25,729 bases of DNA from a virus. The first letter of the stretch is position 1, and each line of letters opens with the position of its first letter. The position numbers and the translations under genes are program-made. This document shows, piece by piece, positions 15,620 through 23,791 of the stretch. The notes under the pieces are model-generated. The model made no database searches. It saw only the letters and a list, made by a program, of their open reading frames with translations, and was not told the DNA's origin. The stretch spans positions 1-25,729 of IMG/VR virus record IMGVR_UViG_3300037882_000593. One strand, written 5' to 3'.

Positions 15620-17667
15620 AGAAAGTAACTGACCCGGCGCTGCTACATCAATTAGGTGGGTTTGACGAAGGTGCGGCTATGCGGGAATTATACCCAGATG
15701 AAACTCCGGTTAGGAACAAGGTGAGTGACCCCGCTATTCTCGCACAATTAAACGGCGAGAAGAATCAGCCAAAAATAGGTATGGGCGAAACCCTCCGTGA
15801 TAATGCCCTACAAGGCGCTACGTTTGGCCTCGGAAACAGAGCGCAGGCAGGGCTTGCCGGACTAATACAAAGCGGAATAACCGGCCAGACTTTATCTGAA
15901 ACATACAAGCAAGCAAGAGAAGTTGGTAGCCAGCGCATGAAAGCTGGCATGGAAGAAAACCCCGGCACAGCGATTGTTGCCAATATTTTAGGAGCATTGG
16001 GAACAGGTGGACTCGCAGCAGGAACAAAAGCAGGAGCCGCTCTTGGCGGTAGCCTTCGGTCTGGCGGTTTGGGGGCGCGTGCTCTCAAGGGTGCAGCTTC
16101 AGGTGCAGCATCCGGCGCGGCTTATGGCGCGGGTACTGCCGACTACGGAAAGTCGGGAGAAGGCGCTATCCAAGGCGGCATTTTTGGTGGCGCTATTGGC
16201 GGGGCTGCTCCCCTTGCTGGTGCTGCGTATCGTGGGGTAAGGGGCGCACTATCAAAATCAGTGCCGGGGGTAAAAAATCTAGTTCTCCCGCCTGAGCCAA
16301 GGAAATTTGCAGAACAAAAGGTTTTACAGAGATTGTCTGACGACAACATGACTATTGGAGGGCTGTCCTCTAGGTTACAAAAATCTCCCAGCGGTTCCGC
16401 TATTGTAGATGTCGGCAGGACAAACATAGAACGGCTTGGTGAGTCAGCGGCTAATATTCCAGGGAGCGGGGCGAATACGGCTGGAAGATTTATTGCTCAA
16501 CGCGCATCGGAAGCATCAAAACGAATAAAGGGAGATATTAGCCAGTATGTCGGCAGGGGGGATTTGTCCACCGTAGCGGATGACATTATGAAGAAGGGCG
16601 AAGAATTGGCCTCACCTTTGTATGAAAAGGCATTTACATCAAATAAAGATATAAGCTCGCCTGTTGTCAACAGGATACTAAAGACGGATGCCGGTAAAAA
16701 GGCTCTCTCGTACGCAGCGCAGAGAATGAATAATAAAATGGCGCTAATGGGAGTTCCGGATAAAGAGTTGGCGGAGCAAGCAAAACTAGCTGGTACATAC
16801 GCATCTGGCGGAATATCGCGGGGATTAAAACTCAGAACCCTTGATTACGTTAAGCAAGGTCTTGATGACCAAGTTGGGGCGCTATACCGAGCGGGCGAGA
16901 AGGGCGCGGGGAACGATATTAGAAACCTCGCCCGTGGTCTAAGAAACGAATTAGATAATCTTGATGTATCCGGTGCGTATAAAGAAGCTCGTAACGTGTG
17001 GGCTGGCACTATGCAGGGGCAAGAGGCTCTGGAATCCGGCAGAAATTTCCTTAAATTCGACACCCCGGAATTGAGAAAATTCTACTCAGGAATGGGGGTT
17101 GCGGAGAAAGAGCTTTTTCGTGTTGGTGTTGCCCAGAAACTTAGGGATGCCGTGAATAACACGCCTGACCGTGGCAATATAGCCAAAAATATATTCGGCA
17201 GGCAGGAGTACAGGGATAAATTACAATCCGTATTGGAACATGGGGAATTTGGCAAACTTCGAGCATCGCTTATGCGAGAAGATAAGATGCATCTATTGCA
17301 TAACAGATTAATCGGCAACAGCCGAACCCTGCTGAGACAAGAGGAAATAGCCGACCTTATGAAAGACCCCAGCGAACTTGTGGCGGCTGTTGGCAGCGGG
17401 GGAAAATCCCTTGGCCTAAAGGCGGCAAAAAATTACATAGTCAATCGCTATCAGGGGATAAACAGGGAAACGGCAGGGGAAATTGCCAACATTCTGTTTG
17501 AACGCTCACCTGACAAGCAAAGACAAATAATCCAAAGGCTTCAAAACAGAGCATTAGCCGGAAGCAAGCAGGATATGCGAGCCTATGTCCTGTTAAATAA
17601 TATTTCCCCAAACAAAAATTCCATACCGCTCATCCCCGGTAACATAGCCGGGATGCTGGCACAATAA
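15616..17667 (+). CDS. Large DNA-ejection / internal virion protein
   Basis: A 683-aa protein. A GTG at 15604 is in frame, but the ATG at 15616 in the ATGA junction is preferred. The N-terminus holds two copies of a short motif: VTDPALLHQLGG (about residue 4) and VSDPAILAQLNG (about 36). Residues about 55-215 are Gly/Ala-rich amphipathic and hydrophobic segments (GALGTGGLAAGTKAGAALGG and following) that could form a membrane channel. The remaining two thirds are charged and helical. This build matches P22 gp16/gp20 or T7 gp15/gp16-like ejection proteins in general terms. No transglycosylase motif is visible. The role in envelope penetration is inferred. Confidence 0.68.
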   Translation: MKKVTDPALLHQLGGFDEGAAMRELYPDETPVRNKVSDPAILAQLNGEKNQPKIGMGETLRDNALQGATFGLGNRAQAGLAGLIQSGITGQTLSETYKQAREVGSQRMKAGMEENPGTAIVANILGALGTGGLAAGTKAGAALGGSLRSGGLGARALKGAASGAASGAAYGAGTADYGKSGEGAIQGGIFGGAIGGAAPLAGAAYRGVRGALSKSVPGVKNLVLPPEPRKFAEQKVLQRLSDDNMTIGGLSSRLQKSPSGSAIVDVGRTNIERLGESAANIPGSGANTAGRFIAQRASEASKRIKGDISQYVGRGDLSTVADDIMKKGEELASPLYEKAFTSNKDISSPVVNRILKTDAGKKALSYAAQRMNNKMALMGVPDKELAEQAKLAGTYASGGISRGLKLRTLDYVKQGLDDQVGALYRAGEKGAGNDIRNLARGLRNELDNLDVSGAYKEARNVWAGTMQGQEALESGRNFLKFDTPELRKFYSGMGVAEKELFRVGVAQKLRDAVNNTPDRGNIAKNIFGRQEYRDKLQSVLEHGEFGKLRASLMREDKMHLLHNRLIGNSRTLLRQEEIADLMKDPSELVAAVGSGGKSLGLKAAKNYIVNRYQGINRETAGEIANILFERSPDKQRQIIQRLQNRALAGSKQDMRAYVLLNNISPNKNSIPLIPGNIAGMLAQ

Positions 17668-17687
17668 TTTCATCACAGAGGTAACAC

Positions 17688-19040
17688 ATGGGAATAGATA
17701 CATACTCCACAACCGCTGCAAGTAACACCGCGCTTTTCCCTGAGAACATGAACCCCTCAGCGGTGAACGACGGGATGCGTCAGGTACAGGCTGACATCAG
17801 GGCGGATTTTCAGGATGCGGAATGGAAAAACTGGGGTTATACCCATGTTTATGTCGGTGCGACACAGTTCAAGATTGCCGGTACTGACGTAACCTCGACT
17901 TACACCGTAGGACGCAGGGTTAAACTTGTCGCCGCCACTCCCGGCACGATTTACGGAAAAATCACCGTCAGTTCATTTTCGACTGATACGACTATAACGA
18001 TTGCATGGGATAGCGGCTCACTTAGTAACGAAGCCATAACTTCGGTTTCTCTCGCTACTGTAAAAGGAGCGTCTACCGGGCGTTCGGTTGACCTTGACGC
18101 GGTGACGTTTTACGGAACGGCTGTTGCTTCAGCTACCACGATAAATCTTGATTCCGCGACGGGCGATTATGTACATGTCACGGGAACGACGACCATTGAG
18201 GCTGTCACGCTCGCTTCCGGCAGGGAGAGAAAAGTAGTTTTTGATGACGCGCTAACCCTTACGCATAACGCTACGTCCCTGATTCTCCCCAGCGGCACTA
18301 ATATCACCACGGCGGCGGGAGACGTTGCTGTATTCAGGGGCGAGGGTTCGGGAAATACCCGTTGCATTTCATATACTAAAGCAAGCGGTTTACCAGTTAT
18401 CACCACCACTATTCCCTTTACAGCAGCCAGTGCATCAGGCGCGGCTTCGCTTGAATTTGCCGAGGATACGGATAATGGAAGCAATAAAATCACTCTAAAG
18501 GCTCCGGCGGCGGTTACGAGTGATGTAGACGTTACATTCCCGGATAAGACCGGCACGATTGCCATGACTTCCGACTTATTAACCCTGGGAACTGCTCAGG
18601 CTACAACTTCCGGCTCGGCAATAAACTTTACCGGCATCCCGGCGGGGGTTAAGGAGATAAAAGTAGTTCTCAACGGGGTAAGCAGAAGCGGGGCATCGCC
18701 TCTTTTAGTCCAGATAGGTGATTCCGGCGGCATAGAAAACACCGGCTACGAAAGCAGCGCAGCGCGGGCTTCGGCATCGGAAACCCCGGTTACTTCAACA
18801 GCGGGATATGTTCTCGATTCTGGCACGGGTGTGGACGGGGTTACATTCAATGGAATTGTGACATTGGTTAATGTATCGGGGAATATATGGGTGGCTTCCG
18901 GCTCTATAGGTGAATACAGCAGCGGCTACGCTTATGCGTCTGGAGGCACGAAAACCCTTTCCGCTACTTTGGACAGAGTTACACTTACTATGGCAAGCGG
19001 TTCATTCGATGCCGGTTCTATGAATATTACATACCAATAG
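17688..19040 (+). CDS. Tail fibre / receptor-binding protein
   Basis: A 450-aa beta-rich protein, preceded by AGAGG seven bases before the ATG. The N-terminal block (ALFPENMNPSAVNDGMRQVQ) is a virion-attachment start frequently seen in phage fibres. The middle is a beta-repeat shaft with VDVTFPDKTGTIAMTSDLLT, a known fibre linker block. The C-terminal domain (TSGSAINFTGIPAGVKEIKV, VQIGDSGGIENTGYESSA, then FDAGSMNITYQ) is a widely shared phage receptor-binding tip module. It likely recognises the host surface. It stands two bases before the second fibre gene, so the two may form a branched or two-part fibre. Confidence 0.8.
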   Translation: MGIDTYSTTAASNTALFPENMNPSAVNDGMRQVQADIRADFQDAEWKNWGYTHVYVGATQFKIAGTDVTSTYTVGRRVKLVAATPGTIYGKITVSSFSTDTTITIAWDSGSLSNEAITSVSLATVKGASTGRSVDLDAVTFYGTAVASATTINLDSATGDYVHVTGTTTIEAVTLASGRERKVVFDDALTLTHNATSLILPSGTNITTAAGDVAVFRGEGSGNTRCISYTKASGLPVITTTIPFTAASASGAASLEFAEDTDNGSNKITLKAPAAVTSDVDVTFPDKTGTIAMTSDLLTLGTAQATTSGSAINFTGIPAGVKEIKVVLNGVSRSGASPLLVQIGDSGGIENTGYESSAARASASETPVTSTAGYVLDSGTGVDGVTFNGIVTLVNVSGNIWVASGSIGEYSSGYAYASGGTKTLSATLDRVTLTMASGSFDAGSMNITYQ

Positions 19041-19042
19041 CT

Positions 19043-21442
19043 ATGACCCTCCTATTCAACGACCGCGTAAGGGAAACAGCGACAGCACCGGGAACGGGAG
19101 TTGTTACCTTATTAGGCGCTGAAACCGGATTTGAAACCTTTCTCGATGGCATAGGAAACGGAAATACCTGTTATTACTGCATAGAGGCGGTTGACAGCGA
19201 CGGGATACCAAACGGGGGATGGGAAGTTGGTTTAGGAACGATAGGGGCGGGGACACTTACTAGGGATACGGTTTATCAATCCAGCAACGGTGACGCAGCG
19301 GTAGATTTCGGCGGCGCTGTAGTTATATTTTGCACCATCCCCGCTGAATTTATTTCCAGCGTTGTAGTCGGCCCCGCATCTTCTACTGACAACGCCATCG
19401 CCCGTTATGATGGAACAACCGGCAAGCTGATTCAAAACAGCGCGGCCACGGTAGATGACACCGGAAACTTCACGGCGGGCACGTATAACGGCAATACGAT
19501 TGGTGTGGGTTCGACCTCTGGTACGAACACGGGTGACCAGACATCTATTGTTGGCATTACCGGAACCAAGGCCGAGTTTGACACAGCGGTCACGGATGGA
19601 GACTTTCTCTATGTCGGGGATGTAACTCAATACACTGATGAAATGGCTCAAGACGCAGTAGGGGGCATACTTGCTGACTCTACTGAGATAGACTTTACCT
19701 ACAACGATGCAACACCGTCCATCACCGCCTCGATAGTTGCTGGCAGCATTGACGAAACGAAACTTGATACTTCCGTAAACGCAAGTCTAGACCTTGCTGA
19801 TTCTGCCACACAGCCGGGTGATGCAGCGACAACGCTTAATGTTTCAGCAACAGACCGCTTGCTTGGCAGAGACACTGCCGGAGCCGGTGCGGTAGAGGAG
19901 CTAACTGTTGGTGGGGGTGTAGAATTTACTGGCTCTGGCAGCATACAACGTTCTGCTATATCTGGTGATGTAGTTATTGCGGCTGGTTCAGGCACTGCGG
20001 CAATAGGTACAGGCGTTATAGTAAATGCCGATATAAATGCATCTGCTGCCATCGCTCTTTCAAAATTAGCAACACAAGCAGCTAACTCAATAGTTGCTAA
20101 CGCCACCACCGGGGCCGCTGTTCCTACAGCAGTTTCCATAGCAGCCTCTCGTCTTGTCGGGCGTGATGCCTCAGGCAACATTACCGGACAGACAGTCGGG
20201 GGTGGTATAGAATTTACTACGGGCGGTATTCAACGTTCGGCTCTAACCGGGGACGTTACGGCCTCAGCCGGTAGCAACACCACAGCGATAGGTGCCGGGG
20301 TCATAGTCAATGCTGATATAAACGCCTCGGCAGCGATTGATGCCACGAAAATTGCCAACGGTACTGTTTCCAGTACCGAATTTCAGTTTTTAGATGGCGT
20401 TACCTCGGCCATTCAAACGCAGCTCGACGGCAAGCAGGCTACAGGCAGCTACATTACAGCCCTTACGGGTGATGTTACGGCAAGCGGTCCAGGTTCGGTA
20501 GCGGCCACCATTGCGAATGACGCAGTAACGTTTGCTAAATTCCAAAATATTGCCGCCTCGCGCCTTTTAGGTAGAACTTCTGTCGGATCAGGCAATACGG
20601 AAGAAATATCAGTAAATTCGCCTCTCGTGCTGCAAATTGGAGCGTTGAGTCTTGACACAGTGCCGGTGACCAAAGGAGGAACAGGGCAGGTATCATATAC
20701 CAACGGCCAGCTTCTAATCGGCAACACCACTGGAAATACTCTAACCAAGGCGACACTTACCGAAGGCGAAGGCATTGACGTTACCAATGGTGCTGGTTCA
20801 ATCACCATCGCCGGAGAAGATGCCAGTTCCAGCAATAAAGGCATCGCCAGTTTCGATGATGATTATTTCACTGTAACTTCTGGCGCGGTAAGCACCAAAA
20901 CAGCATCAATCCACCCCGGATATTCTTCCTCCCGCTATTATTGCCCGTTTAACACAGGCGACCAGAGATTTACTACCGTTGTTCTTGCTGCTGGCATTGT
21001 GCTTTATGTACTCCATGAAATAAAAACGCCAGTTACTTTAGATAAGCTTTCCATCGAGGTAACAACTGCGGCGGTGGGAGCCACGAACCTTGCAAGACTA
21101 GCTTTCTATTCCGCTTCAAGCGGATACCCTGCAACCAGATTAATAGACGCTGGAACAGTGGATATTTCTGGAACAGGTGTAAAGGAAATTACTGGTCTTT
21201 CTACGGCTTTAGAGCCGGGTTGGTATTATGCAGCAATTCTACCAAGCGATATTGTAACAGTCCGTGGGTACGGAAGCACTACGATTGGCGGGGATAATTT
21301 CTCTATAATCGGCACGACTACTTTCCAAGGCCGCTCACCGGCTATATTTCAAATTCAGGCATACGCCTCAGGTATGCCATCAAGCGCAAGCGGAAGCGAA
21401 GCACTCAACACCGCAAACCCCGACATCAGTTTTAGGTTATAG
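19043..21442 (+). CDS. Long tail fibre with internal repeats
   Basis: A 799-aa fibre-like protein. The N-terminal domain (LLFNDRVRETATAPGTGVVT, then GIPNGGWEVGLGTIGAGTLT) is a compact beta module often found at the start of phage fibres. SSTDNAIARYDGTTGKLIQN begins a shaft of beta-repeats. Within it a repeat starting 'A-S-R-L-V/L-G-R' occurs three times, with TVGGGIEFT, IQRSALTGDVTAS and VIVNADINASAAI. SSTEFQFLDGVTSAIQTQL and DGKQATGSY form a linker seen in many fibres. The C-terminal about 190 residues (after SIHPGYSSSRYYC) form a globular beta domain that would be the receptor-binding tip. It starts right behind the first fibre gene with no strong ribosome site. Confidence 0.8.
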   Translation: MTLLFNDRVRETATAPGTGVVTLLGAETGFETFLDGIGNGNTCYYCIEAVDSDGIPNGGWEVGLGTIGAGTLTRDTVYQSSNGDAAVDFGGAVVIFCTIPAEFISSVVVGPASSTDNAIARYDGTTGKLIQNSAATVDDTGNFTAGTYNGNTIGVGSTSGTNTGDQTSIVGITGTKAEFDTAVTDGDFLYVGDVTQYTDEMAQDAVGGILADSTEIDFTYNDATPSITASIVAGSIDETKLDTSVNASLDLADSATQPGDAATTLNVSATDRLLGRDTAGAGAVEELTVGGGVEFTGSGSIQRSAISGDVVIAAGSGTAAIGTGVIVNADINASAAIALSKLATQAANSIVANATTGAAVPTAVSIAASRLVGRDASGNITGQTVGGGIEFTTGGIQRSALTGDVTASAGSNTTAIGAGVIVNADINASAAIDATKIANGTVSSTEFQFLDGVTSAIQTQLDGKQATGSYITALTGDVTASGPGSVAATIANDAVTFAKFQNIAASRLLGRTSVGSGNTEEISVNSPLVLQIGALSLDTVPVTKGGTGQVSYTNGQLLIGNTTGNTLTKATLTEGEGIDVTNGAGSITIAGEDASSSNKGIASFDDDYFTVTSGAVSTKTASIHPGYSSSRYYCPFNTGDQRFTTVVLAAGIVLYVLHEIKTPVTLDKLSIEVTTAAVGATNLARLAFYSASSGYPATRLIDAGTVDISGTGVKEITGLSTALEPGWYYAAILPSDIVTVRGYGSTTIGGDNFSIIGTTTFQGRSPAIFQIQAYASGMPSSASGSEALNTANPDISFRL
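19841..20650 (+). repeat. Three-copy fibre-shaft repeat
   Basis: The coding sequence repeats a module: copy 1 about 19841-20065, copy 2 about 20138-20350, and a shorter, degraded copy 3 about 20549-20650. Copies 1 and 2 share 'RL-L/V-GRD', 'TVGGG-V/I-EFT', 'IQRSA', 'GDV', 'AIG-x-GVIVNADINASAAI'. The DNA has drifted at third positions, so the duplication is old and kept at protein level. Repeat number may set fibre length. Confidence 0.65.
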
Positions 21443-21444
21443 AT

Positions 21445-21864
21445 ATGGTAGCAGAATCATTTATAAAAGTTCCAGTCAATCCCTTTGGAAAGCATGAGAG
21501 TTATTCCAAAGACGGCAAGGTGAAGGTCGCCTACACCGGCAACTTGCAAGACAATAAGGACGGTAGGATAAACCGCCTAAAAGAGGATTGCTACAAAGCC
21601 ATACAAAGCAAGTATCCTTGGTGGAAACAAACCGATGCGTCAATGACGCTTGCCCTCTATGTGCTGGATTTATTTAATACCGTTCAAGGGGACTTGAGCA
21701 GCATAAGTAAAAGTGACACACCGCAGCCGCCAACGGAGGCGATAGAAATTTGCAAGACCATAAAAACCTATATGACTCTTTGTAATCAGTACGAGACACA
21801 AATTAACGCATGTCAGACATTAGAGGCTGTGTGGGATGTCCACATAGATTTCAGCGATGTCTAG
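21445..21864 (+). CDS. Hypothetical protein after the fibre genes
   Basis: A 139-aa soluble protein starting two bases after the fibre stop. The first 50 residues are basic and polar (VPVNPFGKHESYSKDGKVKV), with beta character. The rest is helical and aromatic: YKAIQSKYPWWKQTD, then LALYVLDLFNTVQGDLSSI and ICKTIKTYMTLCNQYETQI. No domain is recognised. The location after fibres would fit a fibre-assembly chaperone, but this is guesswork from position. It overlaps the next gene by eight bases. Confidence 0.55.
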   Translation: MVAESFIKVPVNPFGKHESYSKDGKVKVAYTGNLQDNKDGRINRLKEDCYKAIQSKYPWWKQTDASMTLALYVLDLFNTVQGDLSSISKSDTPQPPTEAIEICKTIKTYMTLCNQYETQINACQTLEAVWDVHIDFSDV

Positions 21865-22342
21865 AGCGTGGTTCATCCCCCTCGGTGCTATTCTCTACCG
21901 CCTGCGTGGAAGCGCAGGACCGGGAGGCTGGTTTGAAAAGCTGTTCGGATTCGCAATAGGGACGTTCCTAGGGCGGTTTCTCTGGTGCGTGCCTGTTGCC
22001 TACCTGCTGGCCGAAACATGGCTACAATTCGCTCTCTATGCGATTCTGGCTTATATCGGGGTTATGTTCGGGTATTGGGGTGGGCAGTTTGACCTTTCCC
22101 TACCCAAAAACCGTCATTTAAACAATTACCTCATATTAACAGTCAGGGGTGGATTTATACCCCTTCCACTGGCAATGGCCACTGGGGCATGGTGGTCGGT
22201 GGCGGGTGGGATGCTGTTTGTACCGTGTTACCTCCTTGGCGGGGTTATCAGCAGATACGCAAAGCTCCCGTTATTGCATGGACATACTGAATGGGGTGAG
22301 GCGCTTTTGGCAGCTTGTATTGTGGGGGGGATTATTTTATGA
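21857..22342 (+). CDS. Polytopic membrane protein (possible lysis or holin-associated)
   Basis: A 161-aa protein with about four hydrophobic segments: FGFAIGTFLGRFLWCVPVAY, QFALYAILAYIGVMFGYWGG, PLPLAMATGAWWSVAGGMLF and EALLAACIVGGIIL. The N-terminus carries AILYRLRGSAGPGGW, a 'YRLRG' block I have seen at the start of small phage membrane proteins of unknown role. It lies at the start of what looks like the lysis region, so it may be a holin-like or host-envelope protein. The start overlaps the previous stop, and the end overlaps the next ATG (ATGA). Confidence 0.55.
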   Translation: MSRAWFIPLGAILYRLRGSAGPGGWFEKLFGFAIGTFLGRFLWCVPVAYLLAETWLQFALYAILAYIGVMFGYWGGQFDLSLPKNRHLNNYLILTVRGGFIPLPLAMATGAWWSVAGGMLFVPCYLLGGVISRYAKLPLLHGHTEWGEALLAACIVGGIIL

Positions 22343-22635
22343 ACGAGCGCAACCGGCATTACGACAAGAGCCTTATCGGAAGATTCTGGCATGAATCTAA
22401 ATTCATTGTTCACGTTATCATTCTTGTGGCATCTGTCTCAGCCTCCGCTGGTATAGCGTGGCAAGTATTCGCTGGTGATGTGGAAAAAATAAAGGAGCAA
22501 AGCGAAGAACATGGAAAGAACTTGGAAAAGCTGAATAATATTGTCATCGAGCAGGCCGTACTTAATGGCCGCATAGACGAGAACCTGAAGGCAATTAAAG
22601 AGAACATTCAAGAGATTAAGAGAAACACGCGATGA
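22339..22635 (+). CDS. Single-TM coiled-coil protein
   Basis: A 98-aa protein. The open frame begins at 22315, but the ATG at 22339 overlaps the preceding stop as ATGA, so I use it. Residues about 22-45 form one membrane helix (KFIVHVIILVASVSASAGIA). The rest is a charged heptad-like coiled coil (VEKIKEQSEEHGKNLEKLNN, then IDENLKAIKENIQEIKRNTR). Such topology is typical of accessory lysis proteins: an XhlA-like protein in reverse order, or a holin partner. It is also compatible with a minor envelope protein. The end overlaps the DUF5675 gene start (ATGA). Confidence 0.55.
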   Translation: MNERNRHYDKSLIGRFWHESKFIVHVIILVASVSASAGIAWQVFAGDVEKIKEQSEEHGKNLEKLNNIVIEQAVLNGRIDENLKAIKENIQEIKRNTR

Positions 22636-23027
22636 CACTGGCAAAACTATACCGCGGCCCATCTTCCGATAAAGGCACTTTCGGGATGCTTTGCTTAGGA
22701 GATATGCCGCTCTGCGTTACTTGCGAGGATCCTTGGAATGACAATGCGAGGGAAATATCCTGTGTCCCTGCTGGTACTTACGCCTTTCATAAATTCGATG
22801 GGAAACGCTTTAGAGATGTCTGGGAGCTTACGAACGTTCCCGACCGCAGCGCTATTCTTATCCATGCCGGAAATACCATAGATGATACCCACGGATGCAT
22901 CTTAGTAGGCCGAGCATTTCATCATTTAGGAAATCTGCCAAGCGTCATGCAATCGCAGGAAGCCATGCAGATGCTTCGGGAACAGTTACCCGATGAAGGC
23001 GTTATCGAGATTATCAACCCACCATAG
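22632..23027 (+). CDS. DUF5675 family protein, candidate cell-wall lysis enzyme
   Basis: A 131-aa protein with the DUF5675 pattern: LYRGPSSDKGTFGMLCLGD, CEDPWNDNAREISCVPAGTY, VWELTNVPDRSAILIHAGN, then DDTHGCILVGRAF. Many phages carry this family near lysis genes, but to my knowledge its chemistry is not established. The late THGC is the [S/T]HGC catalytic motif of L,D-transpeptidases (YkuD fold), with a conserved His nine residues earlier (LIHAGN). No other endolysin is visible here, so this could be the peptidoglycan-acting enzyme. It has no signal peptide and would need a holin. Confidence 0.72.
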   Translation: MTLAKLYRGPSSDKGTFGMLCLGDMPLCVTCEDPWNDNAREISCVPAGTYAFHKFDGKRFRDVWELTNVPDRSAILIHAGNTIDDTHGCILVGRAFHHLGNLPSVMQSQEAMQMLREQLPDEGVIEIINPP

Positions 23028-23035
23028 GAGATTTT

Positions 23036-23227
23036 ATGGAAATACTACCATGGCTTTTATCTACTGAGTACGGCCCGTACCTCTTGGCGTTCCTGACCGT
23101 CTTAGGCGCTTTGGTCACGGCTGCTTCGGCGATTGTGCCTTTCACCACCACCACGAAAGATGATGAATTTGTCGGCAAGGTGAAAGCCCTGCTGGCGAAG
23201 TTCTCCGTGTTTCAGCCTAAAGCATAA
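23036..23227 (+). CDS. Small membrane protein, holin candidate
   Basis: A 63-aa protein with one clear membrane helix (YLLAFLTVLGALVTAASAIV) followed by PFTTTTKDDEFVGKVKALLA and a basic amphipathic end. Short proteins with this 'VTAASAIxxxTxTxKDD' pattern are frequent in lysis regions of phages and are often annotated as holin or holin-like. AGGAG lies six bases before the ATG. It is linked by TAATG to the i-spanin gene, which supports a lysis function. A single-TM protein could be a class III holin or a pinholin. Confidence 0.6.
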   Translation: MEILPWLLSTEYGPYLLAFLTVLGALVTAASAIVPFTTTTKDDEFVGKVKALLAKFSVFQPKA

Positions 23228-23451
23228 TGCCAACCGGCGTTTACCTTGCTATCGGCTTTGTCGTCCTTCTGGCTGCTGTGGTATTTGTCTCCCGTAAATG
23301 GGGCAAATCATCGGCCAAGGCCGACATTGCCGGTGAAGCCGCCAAGCGACAGGCAAAACTTATGGAGGTTTCCAATGCGATTGAGCGCGAAGTTGATGCT
23401 ATGCCCATTGCTGATGCTCGCCGCGAGTTGTACCGCGACGCCACAGAATGA
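23227..23451 (+). CDS. i-spanin (Rz-like)
   Basis: A 74-aa protein with an N-terminal membrane anchor (VYLAIGFVVLLAAVVFVSRK) and a charged helical periplasmic part (AGEAAKRQAKLMEVSNAIER), the topology of inner-membrane spanins. It overlaps the holin candidate stop (TAATG). A lipoprotein gene in the +1 frame begins inside it at 23375, the classic nested Rz/Rz1 arrangement. It would bridge inner and outer membranes with the lipoprotein and fuse them after peptidoglycan is cut. It is shorter than lambda Rz (153 aa) but in the range of other phage i-spanins. Confidence 0.72.
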   Translation: MPTGVYLAIGFVVLLAAVVFVSRKWGKSSAKADIAGEAAKRQAKLMEVSNAIEREVDAMPIADARRELYRDATE

Positions 23452-23566
23452 TTTTTGCCTGATAGCCAAGGACATTCGCATTAGCAAGCGCGATGTTCTA
23501 ACGGATGCTACTGTGCTTAAGATATTAGAGCATCGGCGGAAAGGTCAGGAATTATGCGGCTGGTAG
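23375..23566 (+). CDS. o-spanin (Rz1-like lipoprotein), embedded start
   Basis: A 63-aa lipoprotein whose ATG at 23375 follows a GGAGG box by seven bases, inside the i-spanin gene but in another frame. MRLSAKLMLCPLLMLAASC is a signal sequence with a lipobox (A-A-S-C; Ala rather than Leu at -3, a mild deviation) and acylation at C19. The mature part is about 45 residues: TATPQNDFCLIAKDIRISKR and then a charged helix, with no Pro-rich stretch as in lambda Rz1. It extends 115 bp beyond the i-spanin stop, so this is an overlapped rather than fully embedded pair. Confidence 0.72.
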   Translation: MRLSAKLMLCPLLMLAASCTATPQNDFCLIAKDIRISKRDVLTDATVLKILEHRRKGQELCGW

Positions 23567-23676
23567 CCATTCTTCTACTGCTCTCCGCCTGTGCTCCTAT
23601 GCCCGATGCTTTGACCGACTGGCATTGCGTTTGGGCAGATACAAACAGGGATTGTGCTATTATCAGCGTACCGTAG
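23554..23676 (+). CDS. Tiny second lipoprotein (40 aa)
   Basis: ATG at 23554, overlapping the o-spanin stop by 13 bases. MRLVAILLLLSACAP is a perfect lipoprotein signal with lipobox L-S-A-C (Cys13). The mature peptide is only about 28 residues (CAPMPDALTDWHCVWADTNR, then DCAIISVP), with two further Cys that could form a disulfide. An AGGA precedes the start. Its role next to the spanins is unknown; it may be an alternative o-spanin or an outer-membrane effector. The 3' end overlaps the opposite-strand 42-aa ORF by 14 bases. Confidence 0.6.
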   Translation: MRLVAILLLLSACAPMPDALTDWHCVWADTNRDCAIISVP

Positions 23677-23791
23677 TATCCTGCAACGGCTGCTCCGTCA
23701 CCTCATGCGGGAACATATCCCAAAACACATCCCGCTTGTAGAGCAGCGCGGCGAGGATTATCAGCGCCAGGATGATGAGCAGGGGTTTCAT
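23663..23791 (-). CDS. Small single-TM protein (42 aa), last gene of the reverse operon
   Basis: A 42-aa minus-strand ORF starting at ATG 23791. It has one strong membrane helix (MKPLLIILALIILAALLYKR) and an acidic/aromatic tail (DVFWDMFPHEVTEQP). GC-rich third positions support coding. There is no Shine-Dalgarno, but its ATG overlaps the stop of a 16-codon ORF as ATGA, which in turn overlaps the Lar-like gene stop in the same way, so translation would be coupled. The role is unknown. It could be a small inner-membrane regulator of host or lysis proteins. Confidence 0.5.
   Translation of the reverse strand: MKPLLIILALIILAALLYKRDVFWDMFPHEVTEQPLQDTTVR

Noticed and set aside
19699-20181. Long reverse ORF (160 aa) inside the fibre gene
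   Set aside because: Low-complexity Ala/Pro/Val product is a shadow of the repetitive forward fibre sequence.
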